DNA of 7,631 bases from CAYMLL01 sp964390645 (GTDB lineage: Bacteria > Planctomycetota > UBA8108): the NCBI GenBank assembly GCA_964390645.1, contig CAYMLL010000333.1, positions 1 to 7,631 of the forward strand. Direction: 5' to 3'. A program made the translations under genes and the position numbers. Below are positions 6,427 through 7,631 of this stretch, one piece after another (the stretch's first letter is position 1; each line of letters opens with the position of its first letter). The notes under the pieces are model-generated. The model worked only from the letters and a program-made list of their open reading frames with translations, searched no databases and was not told the DNA's origin.

Positions 6427-7631
6427 ATGCTCAGGATCGAAGTCACCAACGCGAGCGGCGGCGAGGTTGTTCACGAGTTCGCCGCCCTGCCGGTGAGGAT
6501 CGGCAGGGATCTCGCATGCGAAATCGTCCTCGAGGACAGCAGCGCCTCGCGACGTCACTGCGTGATCGAGGAGTCCGATGGCGCTCCGCGGCTCGTGGAT
6601 CTCGGATCGAGCAACGGGACTTGTCTCGGCCAGGAACGTGTGAGCAGCGTCACGCTCGCTTGCGGCGACGTGATCCGGATCGGCCACACACGGATTCGTA
6701 TCGTTGATCTGGAGGGCGCGGAGGTCCTCTCGTCGTCGGCTCCGGCGACCGGGAGAAAGCCGGTGTCCTCGACGGACGCGGAAGAGCAGGCTGTCGGGAG
6801 TGCCGACGGTCGCCTCGAGCCGCGATCCGACGAGGAGCGTGTCGTGCGGAGTCTCGGTCGACGGAAGCTCACCGGCGCCGTGGGAGCTGCCGTGGGGTTT
6901 GTCCGCGGCATGGCGGGGGGGGGGGTGTGGGTGGTTACGGCGCGTGGGCGTGCGGCGGGCGGGAAGTCCAGGCCGCGGGTCATTCCGGCGAGCCTTCTGG
7001 CCGCACGCTCCGAGATCGCGACGTTGAGGGCCGAGGTCGCACGGCGCGAGTTCGTCGATGCTGCGTTCGTCCTGCATGTCAAGGAGCGCGCCGAGGTTGT
7101 CGCCGACATCGATTTCGGTGATGACACGAGACCGTTTCGGGAGCTCCACTCGATGCTTCGTGATCGACTGGAGGTGGAAACCGCGAACCGTCTCGCGGAT
7201 CTTGTTCGAGATCGCGATGATCTGGTCCGGGCCCGGGACTTCGGCGCCGTCCTGCGACTCGTTCGTGAGAGGGGACGGGCGATCGTCGCCGCGAACCCGG
7301 TGAAGGAGGAGTCGATCGCTTCGCTGATCGCCTCGGTCGCCCGGGTGGTCGCCGCGGGGATCGAGGACCGGCGCGGCGAAGTGGACTACTTCGAGCGCAT
7401 GGACCTCGGGGATGAGGCCCGACGTGTCTGCGAGCGCGGGCTCGAGACCTTCGCCGGTACCGGTCACGCCGCGAGAATTCGACAGATCGCCGCCGATCTC
7501 GACCAGCGGCTGGCCGCGGAGGTGTCGCGCAAGGCCAGGGCGGAGGAGGCGCGCAAGAGACGGCTGGATCAGCTTCGCGGGGGGGGGCCCGCCCCGCGCC
7601 GGCGGGGCGGGGGCGCCCGCGGGGGCCGCCG
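6427..7631 (+). CDS. FHA-domain protein with glycine-rich hydrophobic segment and helical C-terminal region, partial
   Basis: The frame is open from ATG 6427 to the right edge (401 codons), so the C-terminus is missing. Residues 1-97 are a canonical forkhead-associated domain, which binds phosphothreonine peptides. G26-R27, S41-R42-R43-H44, D58-L59-G60-S61-S62-N63-G64-T65 and G80-D81-V82-I83-R84-I85-G86 are all in place, so binding should be intact. A polar linker follows (98-140). Next comes a glycine-rich hydrophobic segment at about 148-171 (G-A-V-G-A-A-V-G-F-V-R-G) that could insert in or lie on a membrane but is interrupted by Arg160. Residues 185-383 are helical and charged, with coiled-coil or TPR-like character, ending in K-A-R-A-E-E-A-R-K-R-R-L. 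The visible end (385-401) is only G/P/A/R and lies in a suspect AT-free stretch. The start is chosen because the FHA fold begins there; GGAAACC just upstream is a weak ribosome binding site. The gene is divergent from the membrane-protein operon. No partner kinase is visible. Confidence 0.92.
   Translation, partial: MLRIEVTNASGGEVVHEFAALPVRIGRDLACEIVLEDSSASRRHCVIEESDGAPRLVDLGSSNGTCLGQERVSSVTLACGDVIRIGHTRIRIVDLEGAEVLSSSAPATGRKPVSSTDAEEQAVGSADGRLEPRSDEERVVRSLGRRKLTGAVGAAVGFVRGMAGGGVWVVTARGRAAGGKSRPRVIPASLLAARSEIATLRAEVARREFVDAAFVLHVKERAEVVADIDFGDDTRPFRELHSMLRDRLEVETANRLADLVRDRDDLVRARDFGAVLRLVRERGRAIVAANPVKEESIASLIASVARVVAAGIEDRRGEVDYFERMDLGDEARRVCERGLETFAGTGHAARIRQIAADLDQRLAAEVSRKARAEEARKRRLDQLRGGGPAPRRRGGGARGGR
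6915..6925 (+). repeat. 11-G homopolymer inside the FHA gene
   Basis: Eleven consecutive G residues encode the end of Ala163, Gly164-166 and the start of Val167 of the FHA protein. The reading frame downstream of the run still yields a sensible helical protein, so the given length looks correct for this molecule. Losing one G would end translation at TGA 7025-7027; gaining one would end it at TGA 7119-7121. Confidence 0.9.
7576..7631 (+). other. AT-free terminal stretch with 10-bp perfect inverted repeat
   Basis: The last 56 bases contain no A or T. They begin with a nine-G run (7579-7587). CCCGCCCCGC (7588-7597), loop GCCG, and GCGGGGCGGG (7602-7611) form a perfect all-GC hairpin. In the FHA frame this encodes only glycine, arginine, proline and alanine. 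The abrupt change from normal coding composition suggests a sequencing or assembly artefact at a contig end, though a real GC hairpin or a G/R-rich tail is possible. Confidence 0.8.

Noticed and set aside
6334..7467. 377-codon minus-strand reading frame antisense to the FHA gene
   Set aside because: The plus strand encodes a canonical FHA domain through this region. The antisense frame is a by-product of strong G/C third-position bias and its translation shows no domain.

Overview
The window is 7.6 kb of high-GC bacterial DNA (roughly two thirds G+C by eye). It holds five protein genes, two of them cut by the window edges, packed with little intergenic space. I see no tRNA, rRNA, CRISPR array, transposase or phage gene. 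An exported FG-GAP/ASPIC-UnbV protein, a long-linker FHA protein and large helical repeat proteins with few close-family hallmarks are typical of Planctomycetota, Acidobacteriota and Myxococcota-like lineages. The sequence does not decide between them.

Layout. (1) 1-425, minus strand: the N-terminal part of a helical, probably TPR-like protein with a short N-terminal hydrophobic segment and an acidic stretch encoded by a degenerate 9-bp tandem repeat. Its 3' end is outside the window. (2) 493-2211, plus strand, divergent from (1): a secreted calcium-binding-type FG-GAP/VCBS repeat protein ending in an ASPIC/UnbV domain. (3) 2212-2376: a convergent intergenic stretch with a GC-rich hairpin right at the stop codon of (2). 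(4) 2377-3768 and 3785-6202, both minus: a two-gene operon. The upstream gene (3785-6202) encodes an 805-residue helical protein with a lipoprotein-like signal and a C-terminal pair of membrane segments. The downstream gene (2377-3768) starts 16 bases later behind a good ribosome binding site and encodes a 463-residue protein with a single C-terminal membrane anchor. (5) 6203-6426: a divergent intergenic region. (6) 6427 to the right edge, plus strand: an FHA-domain protein with a glycine-rich hydrophobic segment and a long helical C-terminal part, still open at the window end.

The most interesting unit is the divergent trio 2377-7631. All three proteins are unrecognised outside the FHA domain, and all three carry nearly the same short glycine-rich motif in their hydrophobic segments (L-G-V-G-V-G-Y-M, L-G-A-G-V-G-F-L and V-G-A-A-V-G-F-V). 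I infer that they may form one envelope-associated assembly: a cytoplasmic phosphothreonine reader (FHA), a cytoplasmic tail-anchored protein and an exported, lipid-anchored helical protein. No kinase or effector is visible here, so the function is open.

Two sequence-quality or biology questions stand out. An 11-G run sits inside the FHA gene, where a one-base change would truncate the protein. The last 56 bases contain no A or T and hold a perfect 10-bp all-GC inverted repeat, so the right edge may be an assembly or sequencing artefact.
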